Shown here: positions 46,521 through 56,992 of the stretch, in pieces
Layout: the number at the start of each line of letters is the position of its first letter
Position numbering within the stretch: the stretch's first letter is position 1
Notes under the pieces: model-generated
What the model saw: only the letters and a program-made list of their open reading frames with translations
Database searches by the model: none
What the model was told of the DNA's origin: nothing
Program-made: the position numbers and the translations under genes
Source of the DNA: an uncultured Flavobacteriaceae bacterium
GTDB taxonomy: Bacteria; Bacteroidota; Bacteroidia; Flavobacteriales; Flavobacteriaceae
Direction: 5' to 3'
Assembly: GCA_947500525.1 (NCBI GenBank)
Contig: CANMSH010000004.1
Location: forward strand, 1-64,000
DNA: 64,000 bases

Positions 46521-47024
46521 CTAATTGTCTTTATTGTTAGAAACCATACTTTTTTCTTTCTTTTCTAGAATTGACAATGCACTTTCCTTTTTTACCAATC
46601 CTTTTACACGGATTACTTTTTTAGGTTCTGAGGCATTTGAAGTTATTGTAATAGTTTTAGAGATTGGTCCAACCCTATTTGTATCATATTTCACTTTAAT
46701 CACTCCAGATGCTCCTGGCATAATTGGTTCTTTTGGTGCAGATGGCACTGTACAACCACAACTACCTTTTACATTCGCAATAATAAGTGGCGATTTTCCA
46801 ACATTTTTAAATTTAAAATCGTAGATACCGTCAGATCCTTTTTCAATGGCTCCATAATCAACAATTTTTCTTTCAAATTCAAAAATCGGTGCGTTCGGAT
46901 CTGCTTTTTTCTCTGCGGCTACTTTGGCAGGTTTTTTCACCTCTTCAACTACAGTAACTTCTTCTTGTGCATTTAATGAAATACTAAAAATTCCAATAAA
47001 CAATATGTATGCTATTTTTTTCAT
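46521..47024 (-). CDS. DUF1573 exported protein
   Basis: A 167-residue protein with a signal peptide cut near SLNAQ. The central DUF1573 (Ig/ASH-like) domain has the family signature FEFERKIVDYGAIEKGS...FKFKNVGKSPLIIANVKGSCGCTVPS. A Lys-rich C-terminal tail (LEKKEKSMVSNNKDN) may extend from the envelope. Function of DUF1573 is unknown. It is divergent from valS. Confidence 0.88.
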   Translation of the reverse strand: MKKIAYILFIGIFSISLNAQEEVTVVEEVKKPAKVAAEKKADPNAPIFEFERKIVDYGAIEKGSDGIYDFKFKNVGKSPLIIANVKGSCGCTVPSAPKEPIMPGASGVIKVKYDTNRVGPISKTITITSNASEPKKVIRVKGLVKKESALSILEKKEKSMVSNNKDN

Positions 47025-47108
47025 TTTTTTAAATATTTATTCTTGTAAAGATACTCATTTTTATATAAAATTATAACGGACAAAGTTTTTACTTAGTATT
47101 GATAATCG

Positions 47109-47116
47109 TAACTTTG
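47109..47116 (+). promoter_or_regulatory. Candidate -7 box of valS
   Basis: TAACTTTG fits TAnnTTTG; the -33 region has only a T-rich stretch. It would give a leader of about 25-30 nt. Confidence 0.45.
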
Positions 47117-47145
47117 CAATCATTTTTTATCAAGAATTAAGCCAA

Positions 47146-49776
47146 ATGAATATTCCAACGACATATAATGCAAGCAATGTAGAAGATAAATGGTATAGCT
47201 ATTGGATGGAGCACAAGTATTTTCATTCAATACCTGATGATCGAGAGCCTTATACGATTGTAATTCCTCCTCCAAATGTAACCGGCGTTTTACATATGGG
47301 GCATATGTTGAATAATACAATTCAGGATATATTGATTCGTCGTGCACGTATGCAAGGTAAAAATGCTTGTTGGGTGCCAGGTACAGATCATGCTTCTATT
47401 GCTACTGAAGCCAAGGTTGTTGCGAAATTAAAAGAACAGGATATTGATAAAAATGACTTATCAAGAGAAGATTTTTTAAAACACGCTTGGGATTGGACAC
47501 ATGAATACGGAGGCGTTATCTTAGAACAACTAAAGAAGTTAGGTGCTTCGTGCGATTGGGGTAGAACTAAGTTCACCATGGACGATGAGATGAGCGAATC
47601 TGTAATTAAAGTATTTGTTGATTTATATAATAAAGGATTAATTTACCGAGGATATCGTATGGTTAATTGGGATCCTGAAGCGAAAACTACCTTATCTGAT
47701 GAAGAAGTTATATATGAAGAACAAGAGGGCAATCTATATTATTTGCAATATGATATTGTTGGGAGCACTGAAAAAGTAACCATTGCTACGACACGTCCAG
47801 AAACAATTTTAGGAGATACTGCTATTTGTATTAACCCAAACGATGATCGCTTTGCACACTTGCGTGGAAAGAAAGCGATTGTACCCTTATGCAATAGAGA
47901 GATTCCAATTATTGAAGATGAGTATGTTGATATTGAGTTTGGTACTGGTTGCTTAAAAGTCACACCTGCACATGACGAGAATGATAAAAACTTAGGTGAT
48001 AAACATCAATTAGAAGTAATTGATATTTTTAACGAAGATGCCACACTCAATAGTTTTGGATTGCATTATGAAGGTAAAGATCGTTTCGTTGTTCGAAAAG
48101 AAATATCGAAAGAGTTAGAATCTAAAGGTTATTTAGTAAAGATTGAGCAACATCTTAATAAAGTAGGTACTTCTGAGAGAACCAAAGCTGTGATAGAGCC
48201 GAGATTATCTGATCAATGGTTCTTGAATATGAAAGATTTGGCCAAACCGGCATTAGATGCTGTTCTAGATAAAGAGGTGCAATTGTTTCCAGATAAATTT
48301 ATCAGTACCTATCGTCATTGGATGGAGAATGTTCGTGATTGGAATATCTCGCGTCAACTATGGTGGGGACAACAAATTCCTGCGTATTATTATGGTGACG
48401 GGAAAGAAGATTTTGTAGTAGCAGAAACTGCCGCGGAAGCGTTAAAAATTGCCCAAGAAAGGACAAAAAATGAATCATTAACTCTTAACGATTTAAGACA
48501 AGATGGAGATGTTCTAGATACATGGTTTTCATCTTGGTTGTGGCCAATGAGTGTTTTTGACGGCATTAGAAATCCAGATAATGAAGAGATTAATTATTAT
48601 TACCCTACAAATGATCTAGTTACAGCCCCCGAAATTTTGTTTTTCTGGGTGGCAAGAATGATTATCGCAGGTTATGAATATAAAGGTGATAAACCTTTTA
48701 GCAATGTATATCTCACAGGTATAGTGAGAGATAAACAGCGAAGAAAAATGTCTAAGTCGTTGGGAAATTCACCCAATCCATTAGATTTGATTAAGACCTA
48801 TGGTGCTGATGGAATTCGAGTAGGTATGCTATTGAGCTCACCTGCAGGAAATGATCTAATGTTTGATGAAGATTTATGTCAACAAGGAAAGCAATTCGCC
48901 AATAAGATATGGAACGCTTTTCGTTTGGTAAAGGGATGGGAAGTGAGTACTACAATTGAGCAACCAGAAGCTTCTAAAATAGCTATTTCTTGGTACGAGT
49001 CGAAATTTCAAAAGACACTAGCAGAAATTGAAGATCATTTTAGTAAATATCGACTTTCTGATGCTTTAATGTCTATTTATAAATTAATTTGGGACGATTT
49101 TGCTTCTTGGTTATTAGAAATTTTGAAACCAGGATATAAGCAACCTATAGATGCGATCACATATCAAGCTATTATTGCAGCATTTGAGAATAACTTAAAA
49201 GTATTACATCCTTTTATGCCTTTTCTTACCGAAGAAATTTGGCAATATATTGAAGAGCGAACGCCAGAGGAAGCATTAATTATTGCGAGCTATCCTACGA
49301 AGAAAGAAGTAAATGAAAAATTGATCGTTGATTTTGATTTTGCAACCAATGTTGTTGCTGGGATACGTACTATTCGTAAAGATAAAAATATTTCTTTTAA
49401 AGATAGCATCGAATTTTCTATATTGAATAATGAACAACTATCAACACAATTTGATACGGTTATCAAGAAGCTTGGTAATATTTCGGAACTAACCTATGTT
49501 ACTGAAAAGGTAGATGGAGCCCTAACATTTAGAGTAAAATCAAATGAGTACTTTATTCCTGTGTCAGGAAATATTAATATTGAAGATGAAGTTAAGAAGT
49601 TAACCGAAGAGCTTACATACACTGAAGGCTTTTTGAAATCGGTACAAAAGAAGTTAGCCAATGAGCGTTTTGTAAATAATGCTCCAGAACAGGTAGTAGC
49701 TAGTGAAAAGAATAAGGAAGCTGATGCTTTAGCAAAAATTGAAACGCTAAAGGCTAGTTTAGCAAATTTACAATAG
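47146..49776 (+). CDS. valS: Valyl-tRNA synthetase
   Basis: An 876-residue class I synthetase. HIGH-type motif HMGH ([12 protein letters not shown], about residue 50), KMSKS ([11 protein letters not shown], about residue 534), an editing insert with [12 protein letters not shown], an anticodon-binding domain and a C-terminal coiled-coil arm ([22 protein letters not shown]...). Length is normal. It is one gene with its own -7 box and a terminator shared with the MFS gene. Confidence 0.97.
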   Translation: MNIPTTYNASNVEDKWYSYWMEHKYFHSIPDDREPYTIVIPPPNVTGVLHMGHMLNNTIQDILIRRARMQGKNACWVPGTDHASIATEAKVVAKLKEQDIDKNDLSREDFLKHAWDWTHEYGGVILEQLKKLGASCDWGRTKFTMDDEMSESVIKVFVDLYNKGLIYRGYRMVNWDPEAKTTLSDEEVIYEEQEGNLYYLQYDIVGSTEKVTIATTRPETILGDTAICINPNDDRFAHLRGKKAIVPLCNREIPIIEDEYVDIEFGTGCLKVTPAHDENDKNLGDKHQLEVIDIFNEDATLNSFGLHYEGKDRFVVRKEISKELESKGYLVKIEQHLNKVGTSERTKAVIEPRLSDQWFLNMKDLAKPALDAVLDKEVQLFPDKFISTYRHWMENVRDWNISRQLWWGQQIPAYYYGDGKEDFVVAETAAEALKIAQERTKNESLTLNDLRQDGDVLDTWFSSWLWPMSVFDGIRNPDNEEINYYYPTNDLVTAPEILFFWVARMIIAGYEYKGDKPFSNVYLTGIVRDKQRRKMSKSLGNSPNPLDLIKTYGADGIRVGMLLSSPAGNDLMFDEDLCQQGKQFANKIWNAFRLVKGWEVSTTIEQPEASKIAISWYESKFQKTLAEIEDHFSKYRLSDALMSIYKLIWDDFASWLLEILKPGYKQPIDAITYQAIIAAFENNLKVLHPFMPFLTEEIWQYIEERTPEEALIIASYPTKKEVNEKLIVDFDFATNVVAGIRTIRKDKNISFKDSIEFSILNNEQLSTQFDTVIKKLGNISELTYVTEKVDGALTFRVKSNEYFIPVSGNINIEDEVKKLTEELTYTEGFLKSVQKKLANERFVNNAPEQVVASEKNKEADALAKIETLKASLANLQ

Positions 49777-49799
49777 ACAAAATATCCCAATAAACTATG

Positions 49800-49826
49800 A
49801 AAGCATCCAGAAAAACGGATGCTTTT
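49800..49826. terminator. Bidirectional terminator
   Basis: AAAGCATCC (49800-49808) pairs with GGATGCTTT (49817-49825) over an 8-nt loop between the convergent valS and MFS genes. T tract on the forward strand, A-to-T on the reverse. Confidence 0.8.
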
Positions 49827-51099
49827 ATTTTGGAATACTTTTTCTAAATGCAATTGCGGCCAATAAGCCTATTATTGGAATAACAGTAAATAGTGAAAAT
49901 AAGTTTTGGTATTCAGTAATAGTAGGATTTGTGCCTAGCATATACCCTACAAATAATGACATAAAGACATCTGGCATAAAACCTACAACAGAAATAATTC
50001 CAACCAAAGTTCCAGTAAGTTCAATAGGTGTTTTCGTTTCTTCAATAATGGCAAAATATAAACCTCTTAAAGCATATGTGCCTAATGCGATAAAAATGAA
50101 AATAGTAAATGATAAAAATATAGGTTGATTACTGAAAACACCTAGACCCAAAATGGCTGAGGTTACTATTAATACTGTGAAGCACGGAATAATTAACTTA
50201 GACGGAATTAATTTATCGGCTAACCAACCGATGGATACTGCTGCCAATGGTCGAAGAAATTGAATAAAAACGGCAAAGTAAGTTGCTTCTTCTAGCGAAT
50301 ATCCCCATACATCAGTCGCATATGTACCATATGCTCCAGTCAATTTATAAGCGCAATAAGCGCAAAAAATAATTAGCGAGTGGTAGAATACATTTCTTTT
50401 TGTAAGTAAATTGAGCGCTTTTTTTATATTGAAATTATAGTCGTTTGAATCCTGTTTCGCAGAATCGTTTTTAGGCAAAACTTTCCAAACAAATAGGGCT
50501 ACTAAAAAAACAATACCCGTAATAGAACCAATAATATATTGTAGGGTAGATATTTTATCATCTAAGGTAATTAGATCACCTTGATCCGGGAATAAGGCAG
50601 TTAAAATAGTCGCTCCGAATAGGGCTATGGAAGCTGCAAATAAGCCTCTTCCGCCATCTAACAAACCAAAAGATAGGCCTTGATTATGTTCATTGCCCCA
50701 TTGCCTAGTCGCTTTTATCAAGGCTGCCCAAAATAGAAAAATGGTAGAGACTCCCCAAAAAGCATACAATATTTTGAGTGTGGTGAGCGAAGGAATCATG
50801 GTCATCCAAAACCCTCCAAATGCGGTTAAAATTAAAGAGATAGACAAGAGTTTTCTTGCTTGCCATTTATCAGCAATGAAACCGCCAAAAAAATAAGATA
50901 TGATAGCTGTAATTCCATACAAGGCTTGCGCTTCTCCAATTTGCGCGTCAGAAATAACAAACGCTTCTCGAATTACAGATTTGAATACACGCATTAGAAT
51001 AAAAGGCAACAAAAAAATAGCCTCTCCCGCTATAATGAGAGCGAACATAGAAATAACACGTTGTTTTTTTGAGGTAAGTCGAGGGGTGGTGTCTGACAT
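49825..51099 (-). CDS. MFS transporter
   Basis: A 424-residue major facilitator with 12 predicted membrane helices. The loop 2-3 signature region reads GGFIADKWQARKLL, near the G-x-LaDrxGrrxxl consensus, and the matching loop in the second half reads IGWLADKLIPSKLI. The N-terminal LLPFILMRVFKSVIREAFVISDAQIGEAQALYG matches a proposed sugar/anion-type subfamily (recalled only loosely). Substrate unknown. No neighbour on the same strand gives a hint. Confidence 0.85.
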   Translation of the reverse strand: MSDTTPRLTSKKQRVISMFALIIAGEAIFLLPFILMRVFKSVIREAFVISDAQIGEAQALYGITAIISYFFGGFIADKWQARKLLSISLILTAFGGFWMTMIPSLTTLKILYAFWGVSTIFLFWAALIKATRQWGNEHNQGLSFGLLDGGRGLFAASIALFGATILTALFPDQGDLITLDDKISTLQYIIGSITGIVFLVALFVWKVLPKNDSAKQDSNDYNFNIKKALNLLTKRNVFYHSLIIFCAYCAYKLTGAYGTYATDVWGYSLEEATYFAVFIQFLRPLAAVSIGWLADKLIPSKLIIPCFTVLIVTSAILGLGVFSNQPIFLSFTIFIFIALGTYALRGLYFAIIEETKTPIELTGTLVGIISVVGFMPDVFMSLFVGYMLGTNPTITEYQNLFSLFTVIPIIGLLAAIAFRKSIPK

Positions 51100-51491
51100 A
51101 AAATTAACTTTCTGGTAGAAGCATTGTTTAAAGATATCATTTATTTTGGTTCAGTAACAATTTGAGTCTTTAACAAACGCTTTGCAAATGTGGCAATCGT
51201 AATAGTGGGTGTCCTTTTTAAGAATGAGTTGGGAGCCACAAAGGGTAAAGATCATTTTAGTTCCTAGTTTATTTTCGTTGCTTGTTCAGATGATCCCAAT
51301 ATCAAACTTTATGATGCTTGAGTAAAATTGAAATGCTAAACACTATTTTGGCAAGTTTACAATAATTCATAAAAAAAGAGTAAACTATTAAAGAAGAAAT
51401 ACTCATTTGTGATATTTTTTTCGACATCAAGCGTTTAGTTTTTTTTCTTTATCGAGTTAAATAAAGTTAAATTGTCAACAAAAAACCATCC
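51100..51491. other. Gene-free spacer before the ThuA/GSDH protein gene
   Basis: About 390 bases, AT-rich, between divergent genes. A 34-codon open frame (51166-51267) has no start codon and no recognisable homology. No hairpin or clear -33/-7 pair was found; it presumably carries the promoters of both flanking genes. Confidence 0.5.
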
Positions 51492-54400
51492 ATGAAGAAA
51501 ATATTATTTTCGACATTACTGCCATTATTTTTAATATTTTCATCAGTACTACATGCACACAATTTTAAAGTGCTTATTTTTTCTAAAACTCAAGGTTTTA
51601 GACATCAATCTATACCCAATGGAATAGCAATGATTCAGCAGCTGGGTGTTGCGGAAGGTTTTACAGTAGAAGCCACTGAAGACGCTTCTCTTTTTACATT
51701 TGATAATCTGAGTCAATATGCGGCAGTTATTTTTTTAAGCACCACTGGAGATGTTTTAAATAATACACAGCAAATCGCTTTTGAACAATATATTCAAAAT
51801 GGAGGAGGTTATGTGGGGATTCATGCAGCTTCGGATACTGAATACGACTGGGCTTGGTATGGTAATTTGGTAGGAGCTTATTTTAAAGATCATCCAAGCG
51901 GCACACCAACAGCAACGATAAAAGTAGCTGACAAGGTACATCCTTCAACTAAAGATTTACCATATTCTTGGACACGTACAGATGAGTGGTATAATTTCAG
52001 AACCAATCCCAGAGGGAAAGTACATGTATTGGCTACATTAGATGAAAATTCATACGCTGGTGGAAATATGGGTTTCGATCATCCCATTGCTTGGAGTCAT
52101 GAGTTTGATGGAGGCCGTTCGTGGTATACAGGAGGAGGACACACAGCTGCAAGTTATTCAGAACCATTATTTGTACAACATGTTCTTGGCGGAATTTATT
52201 ATGCCGTAGGTGAAGAAACAGGTGTTTTCGATGCGACTGTCGAAGATAATTACGAAGTAAGTTTGATAGATAATAACCCATCTAACCCAATGGCTTTAGC
52301 GGTGATGCCAGATCTTAAAGTACTGTATATAGAAAGAGCCGGAAATATGAAGTTATACAATCCAACTTCTGGTTCGATTACCACTGCTGGTACTTTTAAT
52401 GTAGATAGTAATAGAGAAGATGGGTTAATAGGTTTGGTGTTAGATCCAAATTTTGAAATTAACAATTGGATATATGTATTTTATTCCCCAGCAGGGAGCG
52501 TACCAAAACAACACGTGTCAAGATTTACCTTTACGGGAGAAACAATTGATGAAAGTTCAGAACAAATTTTATTAGAAATTCCAGTACAACGTGAACAATG
52601 TTGTCATTCTGGTGGAGATTTAGAATTTGACAAAGCAGGTAATTTATACATATCTGTAGGTGATAATACCAACCCTTTTCAATCTGGTGGATATACACCA
52701 ATAGACGAGCGTAGTAACAGAACAAGTTTTGATGCGCAGCGTACTTCTGGAAACACAAAAGATTTTAGAGGTAAAATTTTACGAATCACACCACAAGCCA
52801 ACGGAACCTATTCGATTCCGGCAGGAAATCTTTTTACCAATGCAAATGATGGTTATCCTGAGATTTATGCCATGGGTACTCGTAATCCTTTTAGAATTGC
52901 GCTGAGCCCAGATAACTATTTATATTTTGGTGACGTGGGACCTGATGCAGGTATCGATAGCGCTAATCGAGGTCCAAGAGGGCACGACGAATTTAATAGA
53001 ACAAATACAGCAGCAAATTTTGGTTGGCCGTATTGTATTGCCGATAATCAATCATATGTAGATTATAATTTTGCAACAAGTAGTTCAGGTAGCGCTTTTG
53101 ATTGCGATAATTTAGTAAACAATTCTCCAAATAATACGGGGTCTGCAGCGTTACCGGCTGCCAAATCTGCATGGATATGGTATAACGGAGGAGATTCAAC
53201 AGAATTTCCAGAATTAAATGCTCCCGGAGGGAGAACAGCTATGGCCGGAGCTGTATATGAATATAATGCGGCTTCTAGCTCCCAAATTAAGTTTCCAGAA
53301 TATTTTCACAATAGTGTTTTTATATACGAATGGTCTCGTAATTGGATTAAAGAAGTGAAGTTGGATGCTGCGGGTAATATTGTTAAGATCAATCCATTTT
53401 ATAGTAGTCTTAATTTAAAAAGACCTATTGATATGGATTTTGGACCAGATGGCGCTATGTATATTATTGAGTGGGGAACAGGTTTTGGCGGAAATAATGC
53501 AGATGCTCGTATTGTAAAAGTATCATTTAAACAGGGCAATCAAGTACCAAATGCCATCGCAACAGCAGCGCCTCAATCTGGAGCAGTGCCATTAATAGTA
53601 AATTTTGACGCTAGTCAATCTTTTGATCCAGATAGTGGCGATACACTTACGTATGAATGGGATTTTGAAGGTGACGGTACTTTTGAGGCTACAGGTATCA
53701 CAACATCGCATACATATACGACAAATGGGAATTTTAGTGCAATACTAAAAGTAACAGATAGTGAAGGGCTTACTGGATTTTCAACGGTCGAAATTTCTGC
53801 AGGAAATACTATTCCTAATGTTACCGTGACGTATCCAGTAGATGGTGGGTTCTATATCTGGGGAGAAGAGGTTCCTTTTAAAGTAGAGGTCATAGATACC
53901 GAAGATGGAAGTACCTTTGACAGTTCTATTGCTTGTAATGAGGTGACTGGTTTGCCTTCAATAGGTCATGACGATCATTCACATGATTCAAACGCAGTTG
54001 CAAATTGTGAAGGTAGTTTTGTAACGCAATCTCACGGAGAAGAGGCGGATAATGTTTTTTATGTTTTTAAAGGTAGTTATACAGATAAGGGTGCTTCTGG
54101 GGTAAATCCAATTACGGGTACCGCTACAAATATTCTTCAACCTAAAAAGAAAGAAGCAGAACATTTTTCATCGCAAAGTGGTATCCAAGTAGAAAATACC
54201 TCAGATGTTTTAGGAGGTGGAAGAAATGTTGGATTTATAAATAATAACGATTATTTATCGTTTACACCGATGAATCTTCAAGACATTACACATATCACAT
54301 TGAGAGCGGCATCTAATGTTAACGGAGGATTTGTAGAAGTTAGATCGGGATCTCCAACAGGAACCTTGGTAGGGAAACGGTTTATTCCCGTAACTGGTGG

Positions 54401-55238
54401 ATGGCAAAACTGGGATTATTTTAGTATGCCCATAGAAGATCCAAGAGGTACCAATGAATTATTTTTTGTATTCAAAGGAAATAACGGATTTTTATTTAAT
54501 TTGAATTGGATTGAATTTCACGGTAAAGGAATTGCAGCAGTTGATCTATATGCTGGAAATGGTTTGAACGCGTCGTATTATAATAGTACCGATTTTTCGG
54601 GTACTGCGATTACAACGAAAGATCCTATGGTTGCATTCGATTGGGGTACATCAGCACCTGTGAATGGTGTTAATTCAGATGGTTTTAGTGCACGGTGGGA
54701 AGGTTTTATAAAAGTTGACAAATCTAAGGATTATACATTTTTTACAGAGCATCAAGGCGGTGCCGTCAAAGTATTTTTAGACGGTAATCAAATACTAAAT
54801 AATACGACAGATGGAGAGGTTTCTTCGAGTGTTTTTTCTTTAACGGCCGGTCAGTTTTACAATCTAAAAATCGAATATATACACACTTCAGGAATCGCAG
54901 CAGTAAGTTTAGGTTGGGCGAAAAATCAAACAGTATATTTATCTAACTTAAGTATCGGTGATACATCACTGAGTGTAAATGAAGAAGCATTAAATGACAA
55001 TGTACAGGTGTATCCTAACCCTTTTACGAATGATTTGAATGTAACTATAAAGAATACACTAGATAAACCTACCATTAAATTATTTAGTGCATCAGGAGCT
55101 TCTTTAGGAAACCTTGTGATTCATAAAACTTCAGCAAACGAGTTTAAAATAGATATCTCTAACTACAAATCAGGATTTTATTTCTTGAAAGTTGAAACCG
55201 CTCAAGGAACTGTTATAAAAAAACTGATGAAGAAATGA
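51492..55238 (+). CDS. Secreted ThuA-GSDH-PKD-CBM-PA14 protein with T9SS sorting domain
   Basis: A 1248-residue protein. Signal peptide (1-22); ThuA domain (about 25-238: LIFSKTQGFRHQSI, GGGYVGIHAASDTE); glucose/sorbosone-dehydrogenase-type propeller (about 265-680: EQCCHSGGDLEFDKAGNLYISVGDN); PKD domain (682-770); a Cys/His-rich link with GHDDHSHDSN; CBM6-like domain (888-1011); PA14 domain (1017-1141); and a type A T9SS sorting domain (1172-1248: VYPNPF..., GFYFLKV, KKLMKK). It is probably released or attached at the surface by the T9SS and acts on a sugar or glycan. Substrate unknown. Confidence 0.93.
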   Translation: MKKILFSTLLPLFLIFSSVLHAHNFKVLIFSKTQGFRHQSIPNGIAMIQQLGVAEGFTVEATEDASLFTFDNLSQYAAVIFLSTTGDVLNNTQQIAFEQYIQNGGGYVGIHAASDTEYDWAWYGNLVGAYFKDHPSGTPTATIKVADKVHPSTKDLPYSWTRTDEWYNFRTNPRGKVHVLATLDENSYAGGNMGFDHPIAWSHEFDGGRSWYTGGGHTAASYSEPLFVQHVLGGIYYAVGEETGVFDATVEDNYEVSLIDNNPSNPMALAVMPDLKVLYIERAGNMKLYNPTSGSITTAGTFNVDSNREDGLIGLVLDPNFEINNWIYVFYSPAGSVPKQHVSRFTFTGETIDESSEQILLEIPVQREQCCHSGGDLEFDKAGNLYISVGDNTNPFQSGGYTPIDERSNRTSFDAQRTSGNTKDFRGKILRITPQANGTYSIPAGNLFTNANDGYPEIYAMGTRNPFRIALSPDNYLYFGDVGPDAGIDSANRGPRGHDEFNRTNTAANFGWPYCIADNQSYVDYNFATSSSGSAFDCDNLVNNSPNNTGSAALPAAKSAWIWYNGGDSTEFPELNAPGGRTAMAGAVYEYNAASSSQIKFPEYFHNSVFIYEWSRNWIKEVKLDAAGNIVKINPFYSSLNLKRPIDMDFGPDGAMYIIEWGTGFGGNNADARIVKVSFKQGNQVPNAIATAAPQSGAVPLIVNFDASQSFDPDSGDTLTYEWDFEGDGTFEATGITTSHTYTTNGNFSAILKVTDSEGLTGFSTVEISAGNTIPNVTVTYPVDGGFYIWGEEVPFKVEVIDTEDGSTFDSSIACNEVTGLPSIGHDDHSHDSNAVANCEGSFVTQSHGEEADNVFYVFKGSYTDKGASGVNPITGTATNILQPKKKEAEHFSSQSGIQVENTSDVLGGGRNVGFINNNDYLSFTPMNLQDITHITLRAASNVNGGFVEVRSGSPTGTLVGKRFIPVTGGWQNWDYFSMPIEDPRGTNELFFVFKGNNGFLFNLNWIEFHGKGIAAVDLYAGNGLNASYYNSTDFSGTAITTKDPMVAFDWGTSAPVNGVNSDGFSARWEGFIKVDKSKDYTFFTEHQGGAVKVFLDGNQILNNTTDGEVSSSVFSLTAGQFYNLKIEYIHTSGIAAVSLGWAKNQTVYLSNLSIGDTSLSVNEEALNDNVQVYPNPFTNDLNVTIKNTLDKPTIKLFSASGASLGNLVIHKTSANEFKIDISNYKSGFYFLKVETAQGTVIKKLMKK

Positions 55239-55353
55239 TCGTCATTATTTCATAATAGTACTCAACAAAACGATGTAAGTATACAGTACTTTTTTAAACT
55301 TTAATTTCATGTGAAACCATATGCTTCGGTAATTCAAGATGTAAAAATCTATT

Positions 55354-55962
55354 TTACCCTTTCTTTAAATAAACAGATGCACTAATAGCAACTTCACTCC
55401 ATGTTTTACTGACACCATCTGGACCTTTATGTAATTCTAAACAAGCAGTATTAATTGATTCTAAAGCAGCTTGCGCACTAAAATCATTAACAACATCTAG
55501 CGTGCCGTTTAATTCTACCATTTGGCCTTCTACGGTGTAAGTCACAGGGATTTCTTTAGAAACGCCATTCATTGATAAATTGATATTTCCGGCACCGTTT
55601 TCTCCCAAATTTAGAGTTCCAGTAATTGAAACAGTTGCATCCATAACACCGAAGAATAGTTGTTTTAATTTGCTGTCTCTATCGGCATCGCCAGAAAATA
55701 TACTACTTACAGGAATACTAAACTTTGTACCATTTAACGCTTCAACTGCTGTTGGTGCCTCTTTAATGTTAGATACTTCTAAAGTCTTGAACTCTCCGTT
55801 TACCGGAATCTTGGACGTTGTTTTATAACCCGTCCATTTAATAGTAACGGTTTTTGGTTCTACTGAGAATTGAGGTCCTTCAACTTTTTTTGCTTCTTTT
55901 TTACATGACACTGTTACCATGCTTATGGCTAAGGCCATTGTAAGTACAATTATTTTTTTCAT
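55354..55962 (-). CDS. YceI-like lipoprotein
   Basis: A 202-residue protein, lipobox VSC (Cys20) followed by KKEAKK. The mature part fits a YceI-like lipocalin barrel: KTVTIKWTGYKTTSKIPVNGEFKTLEV..., then a central GTKFSIPVSSIFSGDADRDSKLKQLFF typical of the YceI turn. YceI proteins bind isoprenoid or amphipathic ligands. It follows ACBP on the same strand by 7 nt, so it may belong to the lipid-gene run. Confidence 0.85.
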   Translation of the reverse strand: MKKIIVLTMALAISMVTVSCKKEAKKVEGPQFSVEPKTVTIKWTGYKTTSKIPVNGEFKTLEVSNIKEAPTAVEALNGTKFSIPVSSIFSGDADRDSKLKQLFFGVMDATVSITGTLNLGENGAGNINLSMNGVSKEIPVTYTVEGQMVELNGTLDVVNDFSAQAALESINTACLELHKGPDGVSKTWSEVAISASVYLKKG

Positions 55963-55969
55963 AAGAGAG

Positions 55970-56248
55970 TTATTTAATTTTTTGTTGCGTTATTTTTTCC
56001 ACTAAGGCTATATAAGCAATTTTCGCTTCTTCTTCAGAGATATTATTTAATTGAAATAATGCATTCGCCTTAAATGCATTACGTACTTCATTTTGTCCGG
56101 CTGATCTTACATAATTTACGCCTTTGGTCGCTTGTTTGTAATAGGCATATAATTTTAACATCACATCTGGAGGTAACTTTTCTGTCATAGAAGAGGTAAT
56201 CGCATATGCTTTGTCAAATTTTGTATGTAGATCGTCGTTTGATTTCAT
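55970..56248 (-). CDS. Acyl-CoA-binding protein
   Basis: A 92-residue ACBP fold: KFDKAYAITSSMTEKLPPDVMLKLYAYYKQATKG, then FKANALFQLNNISEEEAKIAYIALVEKI, matching the four-helix ACBP pattern with the Tyr/Lys cluster that binds the CoA. It should carry long-chain acyl-CoA in the cytosol. ACBPs are uncommon in bacteria. It lies 13 nt after psd and 7 nt before the YceI gene, tying it to lipid genes. Confidence 0.9.
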   Translation of the reverse strand: MKSNDDLHTKFDKAYAITSSMTEKLPPDVMLKLYAYYKQATKGVNYVRSAGQNEVRNAFKANALFQLNNISEEEAKIAYIALVEKITQQKIK

Positions 56249-56261
56249 TTTTAATGAAAAA

Positions 56262-56918
56262 CTAACTCATTTTTTGAGCTATCACAGTTTCACCACCTTT
56301 AGCCTTATCGTTTAGCGATACATTAATTTGCATGTCTAAAGGTAAAAAAATATCTACTCTAGAACCAAATTTTATAAATCCAGCATCACTTCCTTGAGTT
56401 ACTTCTTCACCTTCTTGGGCATAGTTCACAATGCGTCTTGCTAGGGCTCCTGCTATCTGTCTGTATAAAATTTTACCAACCGAATTATTTTCAACAACAA
56501 TAGTAGTGCGTTCGTTTTCTTCAGAAGCTTTAGGATGCCACGCAACTAAGTACTTTCCTGGGTGGTACTTGCTGAACTTAACTTTTCCGCTAATTGGATA
56601 TCTGGTTACATGAACGTTTAGCGGAGACATAAAAATAGAAACTTGCCTACGTTTATCTTGAAAGTATTCATTTTCTACTACTTCTTCAATGACCACTACT
56701 TTACCATCAACAGGGGCTATAATGTGGTCTAAATCTTGCGCTGTATAGCGCTTAGGGTTTCTAAAAAATTGAAGGATGAGAATGAATAACAACAGCAATA
56801 CAATCATAATCGCTTTACTGAGCCAGGTGTTTGTAACAAACTCATCAGTGGCTAATAACAAGCCAACGAAAATGAGCATCGATAACATGATTATTTTATA
56901 TCCTTCTTTGTGAAACAT
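56262..56918 (-). CDS. psd: Phosphatidylserine decarboxylase
   Basis: A 218-residue short-form enzyme that makes phosphatidylethanolamine from phosphatidylserine. Two N-terminal membrane helices (residues 8-45), then IIAPVDGKVVVIEEV, IFMSPLNVHVTRYPISG and the self-cleavage site near GFIKFGSRVDIF, where Ser becomes the pyruvoyl group. It lies 74 nt after cdsA and just before ACBP. Confidence 0.93.
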   Translation of the reverse strand: MFHKEGYKIIMLSMLIFVGLLLATDEFVTNTWLSKAIMIVLLLLFILILQFFRNPKRYTAQDLDHIIAPVDGKVVVIEEVVENEYFQDKRRQVSIFMSPLNVHVTRYPISGKVKFSKYHPGKYLVAWHPKASEENERTTIVVENNSVGKILYRQIAGALARRIVNYAQEGEEVTQGSDAGFIKFGSRVDIFLPLDMQINVSLNDKAKGGETVIAQKMS

Positions 56919-56992
56919 TTAAGCGTATTTTTTGGTTAACAATATATCACTTTAGAGTATTTTCTATTTTCTACAATAGATTTTGTCATACT

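Noticed and set aside
51166-51267. 34-codon open frame ending in GATKGKDHFSS, possible gene remnant
   Set aside because: No start codon and no recognisable homologue; too short to call a pseudogene.
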